Shown here in pieces: positions 14,901-28,119 of a stretch of DNA of 64,000 nt. This DNA is from Euonymus europaeus (lineage: Eukaryota; Streptophyta; Magnoliopsida; Celastrales; Celastraceae), in assembly GCA_963580455.1 (NCBI GenBank), contig OY756968.1:16027996-16091995 (forward strand), written 5' to 3'. The notes beneath the pieces are model-generated. The model was not told where the DNA came from. It saw nothing but the letters and a program-made list of their open reading frames with translations, and ran no database searches. How positions within the stretch are numbered: the first letter of the stretch is position 1; each line of letters opens with the position of its first letter. A program made the position numbers and the translations under genes.

Positions 14901-15980
14901 GGAAAAAACCGTTAAAAGTTCCTTCATAGAAAGAGTTGAGCAACTTCAGGCCTTCCAAGTTGCTCTGTGTACACTTTTTATTGTTATTCTATGTGAAATT
15001 TTAGAAGTATATGCTTCCTATATTATTTGAATGCCAAAACACCAACTTTCTATGAAAAAAGAACAAAACCGTTAAAAGCTCTTCCATAGAGAGAGTTGAG
15101 CAACTTCGGACCATCAAAGTTGCTCGGTGTACACTTTTTATTGTTCTTCTATGTCAAATTTTACGAGTATAAGCTTCCTAGATTATTTCGATGCCAAAAC
15201 ACTAACTTTCTATGACAAATCAAAATAACCAATAAAAGCTCCACCATAGAGAGAGTTGAGCAAATTCGAACCGTCAAAGTCGCTCATTGTACACTTTTTA
15301 TTGTTCCTCTATGTCAAATTTTTTTAGTATAAGCTTCCTATACTATTTCGATGCCAAAACGACAACTTTATATGAGAAATGGACAAAACCGTTAAAAGCT
15401 CCTCCATAGATAGAGTTGAGTAAGTTCGGACCATCAAAGTTGGTCGGTGTACACTTTTTATTGTTCTTCTATGTCAAATTTTTTGCGTATAAACACCCTA
15501 GATTATTTCGATGTCAACACACTAACTTTCTATGACAAATGGAAAAAACCGTTAAAAGTTCCTCCATAGAAAGAGTTGAGCAACTTCAGGCCTTCCAAGT
15601 TGCTCTGTGTACACTTTTTATTGTTATTCTATGTGAAATTTTAGAAGTATATGCTTCCTATATTATTTGAATGCCAAAACACCAACTTTCTATGAAAAAA
15701 GAACAAAACCGTTAAAAGCTCTTCCATAGAGAGAGTTGAGCAACTTCGGACCATCAAAGTTGCTCGGTGTACACTTTTTATTGTTCTTCTATGTCAAATT
15801 TTACGAGTATAAGCTTCCTAGATTATTTCGATGCCAAAACACTAACTTTCTATGACAAATCAAAATAACCAATAAAAGCTCCTCCATAGAGAAAGTTGAG
15901 CAAATTCGAACCGTCAAAGTCGCTCAGTGTACACTTTTTATTGTTCCTCTATGTCAAATTTTTTTAGTATAAGCTTCCTA
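14701..15980. repeat. 640-bp (4-monomer) tandem duplication
   Basis: 14701-15340 and 15341-15980 align at an offset of exactly 640. The stretch 14941-15240 is identical by eye to 15581-15880. It includes the uncommon GAAATTTTAGAAGTATATGC and TATTATTTGAATGCC variants. Differences cluster near the ends. Part of a third copy may follow 15961. Confidence 0.85.
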
Positions 15981-17754
15981 TATTATTTCGATGCCAAAAC
16001 GACAACTTTCTATGACAAATGGACAAAACCGTTAAAAGCTCCTTCATAGAGAGAGTTGAGCAACTTCGGACCATCAATGTTGCTCGGTGTACACTTTTTA
16101 TTGTTCTTCTATGTCAAATTTTACGAGTATAAGCTTCCTAGATTATTTCGATGCCAAAACACCAACTTTCTATGGAAAATCAAAATAACCATTAAAAGCT
16201 CCTCCATAGAGAGAGTTGAGCAAATTCGAACCGTCAAAGTCGCACAGTGTACACTTTTTATTGTTCCTCTATGTCAAATTTTTTTAGTAAAAGCTTCCTA
16301 GATAATTTCGATGCCACAACGACAACTTTCTATGACAAATGGACAAAATCGTTAAAAGCTCCTCCATAGAGAGAGTTGAGTAAATTCGGACCGTGAAAGT
16401 TGGTCGGTGTACACTTTTTATTGTTCTTCTATGTCAAATTTTTTGCGTATAAACTTCCTAGATTATTTCAATGCAAAATCACCAACTTTCTATGACAAAT
16501 GTACAAAACCGTTAAAAGTTCCTCCATAGACAGAGTTGAGCAACTTCGAGCCTTCAAAGTTGCTCTGTGTACACTTTTTATTGTTCTTCTATGTGAAATT
16601 TTATGAGTATATGCTTTCTAGATTATTTTGATGCCAAAACACCAACTTTCTATGAAAAAAGAACAAAACCGTTAAAAGCTCCTCCATAGAGAGAGTTGAG
16701 CAACTTCGGAACATCAAAGTTGCTCGGTGTACACCTTTTATTCTTCTTCTATGTCAAATTTTTTGAATATAAGCTTCCATGATAATTTCAATGCTAAAAC
16801 ACCAAATTTCTATCACAAAACGACAAAACAGCTAAAAGATCCACCATAGAGAGAGTTGAGCAACTTCAGACCATCAAAGTTGCCTGGTGTACATCTTTTA
16901 TTGTTCTTCTATGTCAAATTTTTTGAGTATAAGCTTCTTAGATTATTTTAATGCCAAAACACCAACTTTCTATCACAAACGGACAAAACCGTTAAAAGCT
17001 CCTCCATAGTGAAAGTTCAGCAAGTTCGGACCATCAAAGTTGATCGGCATACACTTTTCACTATTCTTGTATGTCAAGTTTTAGATGTATAAGCTTTCTA
17101 GATTATGTCGATGCCAAAACACCAACTTTCTATGACAAATTGACAAAACAAGTAAAAGTTCCTTCATAGAGGGAGTTGAGCAACTTTGGACCATCAAAGT
17201 TGCTCGGTGTACACTTTTTATTATTCTTCTACATGAAAATTTACGAGTATATGCTTCGTAGATTATTTCGATGCCAAAACACCAACTTTCTATGAAAAAT
17301 GCACAAAATCGTTAAATGATCATCCATAGAGAGAGTTGAGCAACTTCGGACCATCAAAGTTGCTCGGTGTACACCTTTTATTGATGTTCTATGTCAAATT
17401 TTACGACTATAAGCTTCCTAGATTATTTCGATGCCAAAACACCAACTTTCTACGACAAATGGACGAAATCGTTAAAAGCTCCTTCATAGAGAGAGTTGAG
17501 CAACTTTGGACCATCAATGTTGCTCGGTGTACACTTTTCACTATTCTTCTATGTCAAATTTTATGAGTATAAGCTTCCTAGATTATTTTGATGTCAAAAC
17601 ACCATCTTTCTATGACAAATCAAAATAACCATTAAAAGCTCCTCCATAGAGAGAGTTGAGCAAATTCGAACCATCAAAGTCGCTCAGTGTACAATTTTAT
17701 TGTTCCTCTATGTCAAATTTTTTTAGTATAAGCTTCCTAGATTATTTCGATGCC

Positions 17755-20700
17755 AAAACGACAACTTTCTATGACAAATGGACAAAACCGTTAAAAGCTC
17801 CTCCATAGAGAGATTTGAGTAACTTCGGACCGTCAAAGTTGGTCGGTGTACACTTTTTATTGTTCTTCTATGTCAAATTTTTTGCGTATAAACTTCCTAG
17901 ATTATTTCGATGCCAAATCACCAACTTTCTATAACAAATGGACAAAACCCTTAAAAGTTCCTCCATAGACAGAGTTGAGCAACTTCGGGCCTTCAAAGTT
18001 GCTCTGTGTACACTTTTTATTGTTCTTCTATGTGAAATTTTATGAGTATATGCTTCCTAGATTATTTTGATGCCAAAACACCAACTTTCTATGAAAAAGG
18101 AACAAAACCGTTAAAAGCTCCTCCATAGAGAGAGTTGAGCAACTTCGGAACATCAAACTTGCTCGGTGTACACCTTTTATTGTTCTTCTATGTCAAATTT
18201 TTTGGGTATAAGCTTCCTTGATTATTTCGATGCCAAAACAACAAATTTCTATCATAAATCTACAAAACCGTCAAAAGCTCCTCCACAGAGAGAGTTGAGC
18301 ATCTTCGGACCATCAAAGTTGCTAGGTATAAACCTTTTACTGTTCTGCTATGTCAAATTTTTTGAGTATAAGCTTCCATGATAATTTCAATGCTAAAACA
18401 CTAACTTTCTATCAGAAATTGACAAAACAACTAAAAGCTCCACCGCAGAGAGAGTTGAGCAACTTCGGACCATCAAAGTTGGCGGGTGTACACCTTTTAT
18501 TATTCTTCTATCTTAAATTTTTTGAGTTTAAGCTTCCTAGATTATTTTAATGCCAAAACACCAACTTTCTACGACAAATGGACAAAACCGTTAAAACTCC
18601 TCCATAGTGAGAGTTCAGCAAGTTTGGACCATCAATGTTGATCGGCGTACACTTTTCACTATTTTTGTATGTCAAATTTTACATGTATAAGCTTTCTTGA
18701 TTATGTCGATGCCAAAACCCCAACTTTCTATGAAAAATCGACAAAACAAGTAAAAGTTCCTTCATATAGAGAGTTGAGCAACTTCGGACCATCAAAGTTG
18801 CTCGGTGTACGCTTTTTGTTGTTCTTCTATGTGAAATTTTTCGAGTATGTGCTTCGTAGATTATTTAGATACCAAAACACCAACTTTCTATGAAAAATGC
18901 ACAAAATTGTTAAATGATCCTCCATAGAGAGAGTTGAGCAACTTTGGACCATCAAAGTTGCTTGGTGTACACCTTTTATTGATGTTCTATGTCAAATTTT
19001 ACGAGTATAAGCTTCCTAGATTATTTCGATGCCAAATCACCAACTTTCTATGACAAATGTACAAAACCGTTAAAAGTTTTTCCATAGACAGAGTTGAGCA
19101 ACTTCGAGCCTTCAAAGTTGCTCTGTGTACACTTTTTATTGTTCTTCTATGTGAAATTTTATGAGTATATGCTTCATAGATTATTTTGATGCCCAAACAC
19201 CAACTTTCTATGAAAAAAGAACAAAACCGTTAAAAGCTCCTCCATAGAGAGAGTTGAGCAACTTCGGAACATCAAAGTTGCTCGGTGTACACCTTTTATT
19301 CTTCTTCTATGTCAAATTTTTTGGGTATAAGCGTCCTTGATTATTTCGATGCCAAAACAACAACTTTCTATCATAAATCTAAAAAACCATCAAAAGCTCC
19401 TCCACAGAGAGGGTTGAGCAACTTCGGACCATCAAAGTTGCTAGGTATACACCTTTTACTATTCTTCTATGTCAAATTTTTTGAGTATAAGCTTCCATGA
19501 TAATTTCAATGCTAAAACACCAACTTTCTATCACAAATCGACAAAACAACTAAAAGCTCTACCATAGACAGAGTTGAGCAACTTCAGACCATCAAAGGTT
19601 CCTGGTGTACACCTTTTATTGTTTTTCTATGTCAAAATTTTTGAGTATAAGCTTTCTAGATTATTTTAATGCCAAAACACCAACTTTCTATGACAAATGG
19701 ACAAAACCGTTAAAAGCTCCTCCATAGTGAGAGTTCAGCAAGTTCGGACCATCAAAGTTGATCGGCGTACACTTTTCACTATTCTTGTATGTCAAATTTT
19801 AGATTTATAAGCTTTCTAGATTATGTCGATGCCAAAACACCAACTTTCTATGACAAATCGACAAAACAAGTAAAAGTTCCTTCATAGAGGGAGTTGAGCA
19901 ACTTCGGACCATCAAAGTATCTCGGTGTACACTTTTTATTGTTCTTCTATATGAAAATTTACGAGTATATGCTTCGCAGATAAATTCGATGCCAAAACAC
20001 CAACTTTCTATGAAAAATGCACAAAATCGTTAAATGATCCTCCGTAGAGAGAGTTGAGCAACTTCGGACCATCAAAGTTGCTCGGTGTACACCTTTTATT
20101 GATGTTCTATGTCAAATTTTATGACTATCAGCTTCCTAGATTATTTTTTTGCCAAAACACCAACTTTCTACGACAAATGGACGAAACCGTTAAAAGCTCC
20201 TTCATAGAGAGAGTTGAGCAATTTCGGACCATCAATGTTGCTCGGTGTAAACTTTTTATTGTTCTTCTATGTCAAATTTTACGAGTATAAGCTTCCTAGA
20301 TTATTTTGATGCCAAAACACCAACTTTCTATGACAAATCAAAATAACCATTAAAAGCTCCTTCATAGAGAGAGTTGAGCAAATTCGAACCGTTAAAGTCG
20401 CTCAGTGTACACTTTTTATTGTTCCTCAATTTCAAATTTTTTTAGTATAAGCTTCCTAGATTATTTCGATGCCAAAACACCAACTTTCTATGAAAAATGC
20501 ACAAAATCATTAAATGATCCTCCATAGAGAGAGTTGAGCAACTTCGGACCATCAAAGTTGCTCGGTGTACACCTTTTATTGATGTTCTATGTTAAATTTT
20601 ACGACTATAAGCTTCCTAGATTATTTCGATGCCAAAACAACAACTTTCTACGACAAATGAACGAAACCGTTAAAAGCTACTTCATAGAGAGAGTTGAGCA

Positions 20701-23700
20701 ACTTCGGACCATCAATGTTGCTCGGTGTAAACTTTTTATTGTTATTCTATGTCAAATTTTACGACTATAAGCTTCCTAGATTATTTTAATGCCAAAACAC
20801 CAACTTTCTATGACAAATGGACAAAACCATTAAAAGCTCCTCCATAGTGAGAGTTCAGCAAGTTTGGACCATCAATGTTGATCGGCGTACACTTTTCACT
20901 ATTCTTGTATGTCAAATTTTACATGTATAAGCTTTCTTGATTATGTCGATGCCAAAACACCAACTTTCTATGACAAATCAAAATAACCATTAAAAGCTCC
21001 TCCATAGAGAGAGTTGAGCAAATTCGAACCGTCAAAGTCGCTTAGTGCACACTTCTTATTGTTCCTCTATGTCAAATTTTTTTAGTATATGCTTCCTAGA
21101 TTATTTTGATGCCAAAACGACAACTTTCTATGACAAATGGACAAAACCGTTAAAAGCTCCTCCATAGAGAGAGTTGAGTAACTTCGGACCGTCAAAGTTG
21201 GTCGGTGTACAATTTTTATTGTTCTTCTATGTCAAATTTTTTGCGTATAAACTTCCTAGATTATTTCGATGCCAAATCACCAACTTTCTATAACAAAAGG
21301 ACAAAACCCTTAAAAGTTCCTCCATAGACAGAGTTGAGCAACTTCGGGCCTTCAAAGTTGCTCTCTGTACACTTTTTATTGTTCTTCTATGTGAAATTTT
21401 ATGAGTATATGCTTCCTAGATTATTTTGATGCCAAAACACCAACTTTCTATGAAAAAGGAACAAAACCGTCAAAAGCTCCTCCATAGAGAGAGTTGAGCA
21501 ACTTCGGAACATCAAACTTGCTCGGTGTACACCTTTTATTGTTCTTCTATGTCAAATTTTTTGGGTATAAGCTTCCTTGATTATTTCGATGCCAAAACAA
21601 CAAATTTCTATCATAAATCTACAAAACCGTCAAAAGCTCCTCCAAAGAGAGAGTTGAACAACTTCGGACCATCATAGTTGCTAGGTGTAAACCTTTTATG
21701 TTCTATGTCAAATTTTTTGAGTATAAGCTTCCATAATAATTTCAATGCTAAAACACTAACTTTCTATCACAAATTGACAAATCAACTAAAAGCTCCACCG
21801 CAGACAGAGTTGAGCAACTTCGGACCATCAAAGTTGCCTGGTGTACACCTTTTATTGTTCTTCTATGTTAAATTTTTTGAGTTTAAGCTTCCTAGATTAT
21901 TTTAATGCCAAAACACCAACTTTCTATGACAAATGGACAAAACCGTTAAAAGCTCCTCCATAATGAGAGTTCAGCAAGTTTGGACCATCAATGTTGATCG
22001 GCGTACACTTTTCACTATTCTTGTACGTCAAATTTTACATGTATAAGCTTTCTTGATTATGTCGATGCCAAAACACCAACTTTCTATGACAAATCGACAA
22101 AACAAGTAAAAGTACCTTCATATAGATAGTTGAGCAACTTCGGACCATCAAAGTTGCTCTGTGTACGCTTTTTGTTGTTCTTCTATGTGAAATTTTTCGA
22201 GTACATGCTTCGTAGATTATTTCGATACCAAAACACCAACTTTCTATGAAAAATGCACAAAATCATTAAATGATCCTCCATAGAGAGAGTTGAGCAACTT
22301 TGGACCATCAAAGTTGCTTGGTGTACACCTTTTATTGATGTTCTATGTCAAATTTTACGAGTATAAGCTTCCTAGATTATTTCGATGCCAAATCACCAAC
22401 TTTCTATGACAAATGCACAAAACCATTAAAAGTTCCTACATAGACAAAGTTGAGCAACTTCGAGCCTTCAAAGTTGCTCTGTGTACTTTTTTTATTGTTC
22501 TTCTATGTGGAATTTTATGAGTATATGCTTCCTAGATTATTTTGATGCCAAAACACCAACTTTCTATGAAAAAAGAATAAAACTGTTAAAAGCTCCTCCA
22601 TAGAGAGAGTTGAGCAACTTCGGAACATCAAAGTTGCTCGGTGTACACCTTTTATTCTTCTTCTATGTCAAATTTTTTGGGTATAAGCGTCCTTGATTAT
22701 TTCGATGCCAAAACAACAACTTTCTATCATAAATCTACAAAACCGTCAAAAGCTCCTCCACAGAGAGGGTTGAGCAACTTCGGACCATCAAAGTTGCTAG
22801 GTATACACCTTTTACTATTCTTCTATGTCAAATTTTTTGAGTATAAGCTTTCATGATAATTTCAATGCTAAAACACCAACTTTCTCTCACAAATCGACAA
22901 AACAACTAAAAGCTCCACCAAAGAGAGAGTTGAGCAACTTCAGACCATCAAAGTTGCCTGGTGTACACCTTTTATTGTTCTTCTATGTCAAATTTTTTGA
23001 GTATAAGCTTCTTAGATTATTTTAATGCCAAAACACCAACTTTCTATGACAAATGGACAAAACCGTTAAAAGCTCCTCCATACTGAGAGTTCAGCAAGTT
23101 CGGACCATCAAAGTTGATCGACGTACACTTTTCACTATTCTTGTATGTCAAATTTTAGATGTATAAGCTTTCTAGATTATGTCGTTGCCAAAACACCAAC
23201 TTTCTATGACAAATCGACAAAACAAGTAAAAGTTCCTTCATAGAGGGAGTTGAGCAACTTCGGACCATCAAAGTTGCTCGGTGTACACTTTTTATTGTTC
23301 TTCTATATGAAAATTTACGAGTATATGCTTCGTAGATTATTTCGATGCCAAAACACCAACTTTCTATAAAAAATGCACAAAATCGTTCAATGATCCTCCA
23401 TAGAGAGAGTTGAGCAACTTCGGACCATCAAAGTTGCTCGGTGTACACCTTTTATTGATGTTCTATGTCAAATTTTACGACTATAAGCTTCCTAGATTAT
23501 TTTAATGCCAAAACACCAACTTTCTATGACAAATGGACAAAACCGTTAAAAGCTCCTCCATAGTGAGAGTTCAGCAAGTTTGGACCATCAATGTTGATCG
23601 GCGTACACTTTTCACTATTCTTGTATGTCAAATTTTAGATGTATAAGCTTTCTAGATTATGTCGTTGCCAAAACACCAACTTTCTATGACAAATCGACAA

Positions 23701-26700
23701 AACAAGTAAAAGTTCCTTCATAGAGGGAGTTGAGCAACTTCGGACCATCAAAGTTGCTCGGTGTACACTTTTTATTGTTCTTCTATATGAAAATTTACGA
23801 GTATATGCTTCGTAGATTATTTCGATGCCAAAACACCAACTTTCTATGAAAAATGCACAAAATCGTTAAATGATCCTCCATAGAGAGAGTTGAGCAACTT
23901 CGGACCATCAAAGTTGCTCGGTGTACACCTTTTATTGATGTTCTATGTCAAATTTTACGACTATAAGCTTCCTAGATTATTTTAATGCCAAAACACCAAC
24001 TTTCTATGACAAATGGACAAAACCGTTAAAAGCTCCTCCATAGTGAGAGTTCAGCAAGTTTGGACCATCAATGTTGATCGGCGTACACTTTTCACTATTC
24101 TTGTATGTCAAATTTTACATGTATAAGCTTTCTTGATTATGTCGATGCAAAAACACTAACTTTCTATGACAAATCAAAATAACCATTAAAAGCTCCTCCA
24201 TAGAGAGAGTTGAACAAATTCGAACCGTCAAAGTCGCTCAGTGTACAGTTTTTATTGTTCCTCTATGTTAATTTTTTTTAGTATAAGCTTCCTAGATTAT
24301 TTCGATGCCAAAACGACAACTTTCTATGACAAATGGACAAAACCGTTAAAAGCTCCTCCATAGAGAGAGTTGAGTAACTTCGGACCGTCAAAGTTGGTCA
24401 GTGTACACTTTTTATTGTTCTTCTATGTCATATTTTTTGCGTATAAACTTCCTAGATTATTTCGATGCCAAATCACCAACTTTCTAGAACAAATGGACAA
24501 AACCCTTAAAAGTTCCTCCATAGACAGAGTTGAGCAACTTCGGGCCTTCAAAGTTGCTCTGTGTACACTTTTTATTGTTCTTCTATGTGAAATTTTATGA
24601 GTATATGCTTCCTAGATTATTTTGATGCCAAAACACCAACTTTCTATGAAAAAGGAACAAAACCGTTAAAAGCGCCTCCATAGAGAGAGTTGAGCAACTT
24701 AGGAACATCAAACTTGGTCGGTGTACACCTTTTATTGTTCTTCTATGTCAAATTTTTTGGGTATAAGCTTCCTTGATTATTTCGATGCCAAAATAACAAA
24801 TTTCTATCATAAATCTACAAAATCGTCAAAAGCTCCTCCACAGAGAGAGTTGAGCAACTTCGGACCATCAAAGTTGCTAGGTGTAAACCTTTTACTGTTC
24901 TTCTATGTCAAATATTTTGAGTATAAGCTTCCATGATAATTTCAATGCTAAAACATTAACTTTCTATCACAAATTGACAAATCAACTAAAAGCTCCACCG
25001 CACAGAGAGTTGAGCAACTTCGGACCATCAAAGTTGCCTGGTGTACACCTTTTATTGTTCTTCTATGTTAAATTTTTTGAGTTTAAGTTTCCTAGATTAT
25101 TTTAATGCCAAAACACCAACTTTCTACGACAAATGGACAAAACCGTTAAAAGCTCCTTCATAGTGAGAGTTCAGCAAGTTTGGACCATCAATGTTGATCG
25201 GCGTACACTTTTCACTATTCTTGTATGTCAAATTTTACATGTATAAGCTTTCTTGATTATGTCGATGCCAAAACACCAACTTTCTATGACAAATCGACAA
25301 AACAAGTAAAAGTAACTTCATATAGAGAGTTGAGCAACTTCGGACCATCAAAGTTGCTCGGTGTACGCTTTTTGTTGTTCTTCTATGTGAAAATTTTTGA
25401 GTATATGCTTCGTAGATTATTTCGATATCAAAACACCAACTTTCTATGAAAAATGCACAAAATCATTAAATGATCCTCCATAGAGAGAGTTGAGCAACTT
25501 CGGACCATCAAAGTTGCTTGGTGTACACCTTTTATTGATGTTCTATGTCAAATTTTACGAGTATAAGCTTCCTAGATTATTTCGATGCCAAATCACCAAC
25601 TTTCTATGACAAATGTACAAAACCGTTAAAAGTTCCTCCATAGATAGAGTTGAGCAACTTCGAGCCTTCAAAGTTGCTCTGTGTACTTTTTTTATTGTTC
25701 CTCTATGTGAAATTTTATGAGTATATGCTTCCTAGATTATTTTGATGCCAAAACACCAACTTTCAATGAAAAAAGAACAAAACCGTTAAAAGCTCCTCCA
25801 TAGAGAGAGTTGAGCAACTTCGGAACATCAAACTTGCTCGGTGTACACCTTTTATTCTTCTTCTATGTCAAATTTTTTGGGTATAAGCGTCCTTGATTAT
25901 TTCGATGCCAAAACAACAACTTTCTATCATAAATCTACAAAACCGTCAAAAGCTTCACCACAGAGAGGGTTGAGCAACTTCGGACCATCAAAGTTGCTAG
26001 GTATACACCTTTTACTATTCTTCTATGTCAAATTTTTTGAGTATAAGCTTCCATGATAATTTCAATGCCAAAACACTAACTTTCTATCACAAATCGACAA
26101 AACAACTAAAAGCTCCACCATAGAGAGAGTTGAGCAACTTCAGACCATCAAAGTTGTCTGGTGTACACCTTTTATTGTTCTTCTATGTCTAATTTTTTGA
26201 GTATAAGCTTCCTAGTTTATTTTAATGCCAAAACACCAACTTTCTATGACAAATGGACAAAACCGTTAAAAGCTCCTCCATAGTGAGAGTTCAGCAAGTT
26301 CGGACCATCAAAGTTGATCGGCGTACACTTTTCACTATTCTTGTATGTCAAATTTTAGATGTATAAGCTTTCTAGATTATGTCGATGCCAAAACACCAAC
26401 TTTCTATGACAAATCGACAAAACAAGTAAAAGTTCCTTCATAGAGGGAGTTGAGCAACTTCGGACCATCAAAGTATCTCAGTGTACACTTTTTATTGTTC
26501 TTCTATATGAAAATTTATGAGTATATGCTTCGTAGATTATTTCGATGCCAAAACACCAACTTTCTTTGAAAAATGCACAAAATCGTTAAATGATCCTCCA
26601 TAGAGAGAGTTGAGCAACTTCGGACATCAAAGTTTCTCAGTGTACACCTTTTATTGATGTTTTAAATCAAATTTTACGACTATAAGCTTCCTAAATTATT

Positions 26701-27028
26701 TCGATGCCAAGACACCAACTTTCTACGACAAATGGACGAAACCGTTAAAAGCTCCTTCATAGAGAGAGTTGAGCAACTTCGGACCATCAATGTTGCTCGG
26801 TGTAAACTTTTTATTGTTCTTCTATGTCAAATTTTACGAGTATAAGCTTCCTAGATTATTTTGATGCCAAAACAACAACTTTCTATGACAAATCAAAATA
26901 ACCATTAAAAGCTCATCTATAGAGAGAGTTGAGCAAATTCGAACCGTCAAAGTCGCTTAGTGTACACTTTTTATTGTTCCTCTATGTCAAATTTTTTTAG
27001 TATAAGCTTCCTAGATTATTTCGATGCC
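17755..27028. repeat. Higher-order repeat, three successive copies of 3.36, 3.20 and 2.72 kb
   Basis: The monomer carrying AAAACGACAAC followed by a GGACCGTCAAAGTTGGTCGG monomer starts at 17755, 21114, 24310 and 27029. Between these anchors the same order of subtypes recurs, for example the AGCGTCCTTGATTATTTCG monomer at about 19330, 22686 and 25886. The spacings correspond to 21, 20 and 17 monomers, so copies differ by whole-monomer gains and losses. A fourth copy begins at 27029 and runs to about 27720 before the order changes. Confidence 0.85.
23124..24083. repeat. 480-bp (3-monomer) nearly perfect tandem duplication
   Basis: 23124-23603 and 23604-24083 align without gaps at an offset of 480. 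By eye only two mismatches are seen (near 23368 and 23387). This is far closer than the usual 5-15% difference between neighbouring monomers in the array, so it is a young local amplification nested inside the 3.2-kb higher-order repeat. Confidence 0.88.
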
Positions 27029-28119
27029 AAAACGACAACTTTCTATGACAAATGGACAAAACCGTTAAAAGCTCCTCCATAGAGAGAGTTGAGTAACTTC
27101 GGACCGTCAAAGTTGGTCGGTGTACACTTTTTATTGTTCTTCTATGTCAAATTTTTTGCGTATAAACTTCCTAGATTATTTCGATGCCAAATCACCAACT
27201 TTCTATAACAAATGGACAAAACCCTTAAAAGTTCCTCCATAGACAGAGTTGAGCAACTTCGGGCCTTCAAAGTTGCTCTGTGTACACTTTTTATTGTTCT
27301 TCTATGTGAAATTTTATGAGTATATGCTTCCTAGATTATTTTGATGCCAAAACACCATCTTTCTATGAAAAAGGAACAAAACCGTTAAAATCTCCTCCAT
27401 AAAGAGAGTTGAGCAACTTCGGAACATCAAACTTGCTCGGTGTACACCTTTTATTGTTCTTCTATGTCAAATTTTTTGGGTATAAGCTTCCTTGATTATT
27501 TCGATGCCAAAACAACAAATTTCTATCATAAATCTACAAAACCCTCAAAAGCTCCTCCACAGAGAGAGTTGAGCAACTTCGGACCATCAAAGTTACTAGG
27601 TATAAACCTTTTACTGTTCTTCTATGTCAAATTTTTTGAGTATAAGCTTACATGATAATTTCAATGCAAAAATACTAACTTTCTATCACAAATTGACAAA
27701 ACAACTAAAAGCTCCACCGCAGAGAGAGTTGAGCAACCTCAGACCATCAAAGTTGCTTGGTGTACATCTTTTATTGTTCTTCTATGTCAAATTTTTTGAG
27801 TATAAGCTTCCTAGATTATTTCGATGCCAAAACACCAACTTTCTAAAACAAATGGACGAAACCGTTAAAAGCTCCTTCATAGAGAGAGTTGAGCAACTTC
27901 GGACCATCAATGTTGCTCGGTGTAAACTTTTTATTGTTCTTCTATGTCAAATTTTATGAGTATAAGCTTCCTAGATTATTTCGATGCCAAAACACCAGCT
28001 TTCTATGAAAAATGCACAAAACCGTTTAAAGCTCATCCATTGTGAGAGTTCAGCAACTTCAGAACATCGAAGTTGCTTGGTGTACATCTTTTATTGTTCT
28101 TCTATGTCAAATTTTTTGA

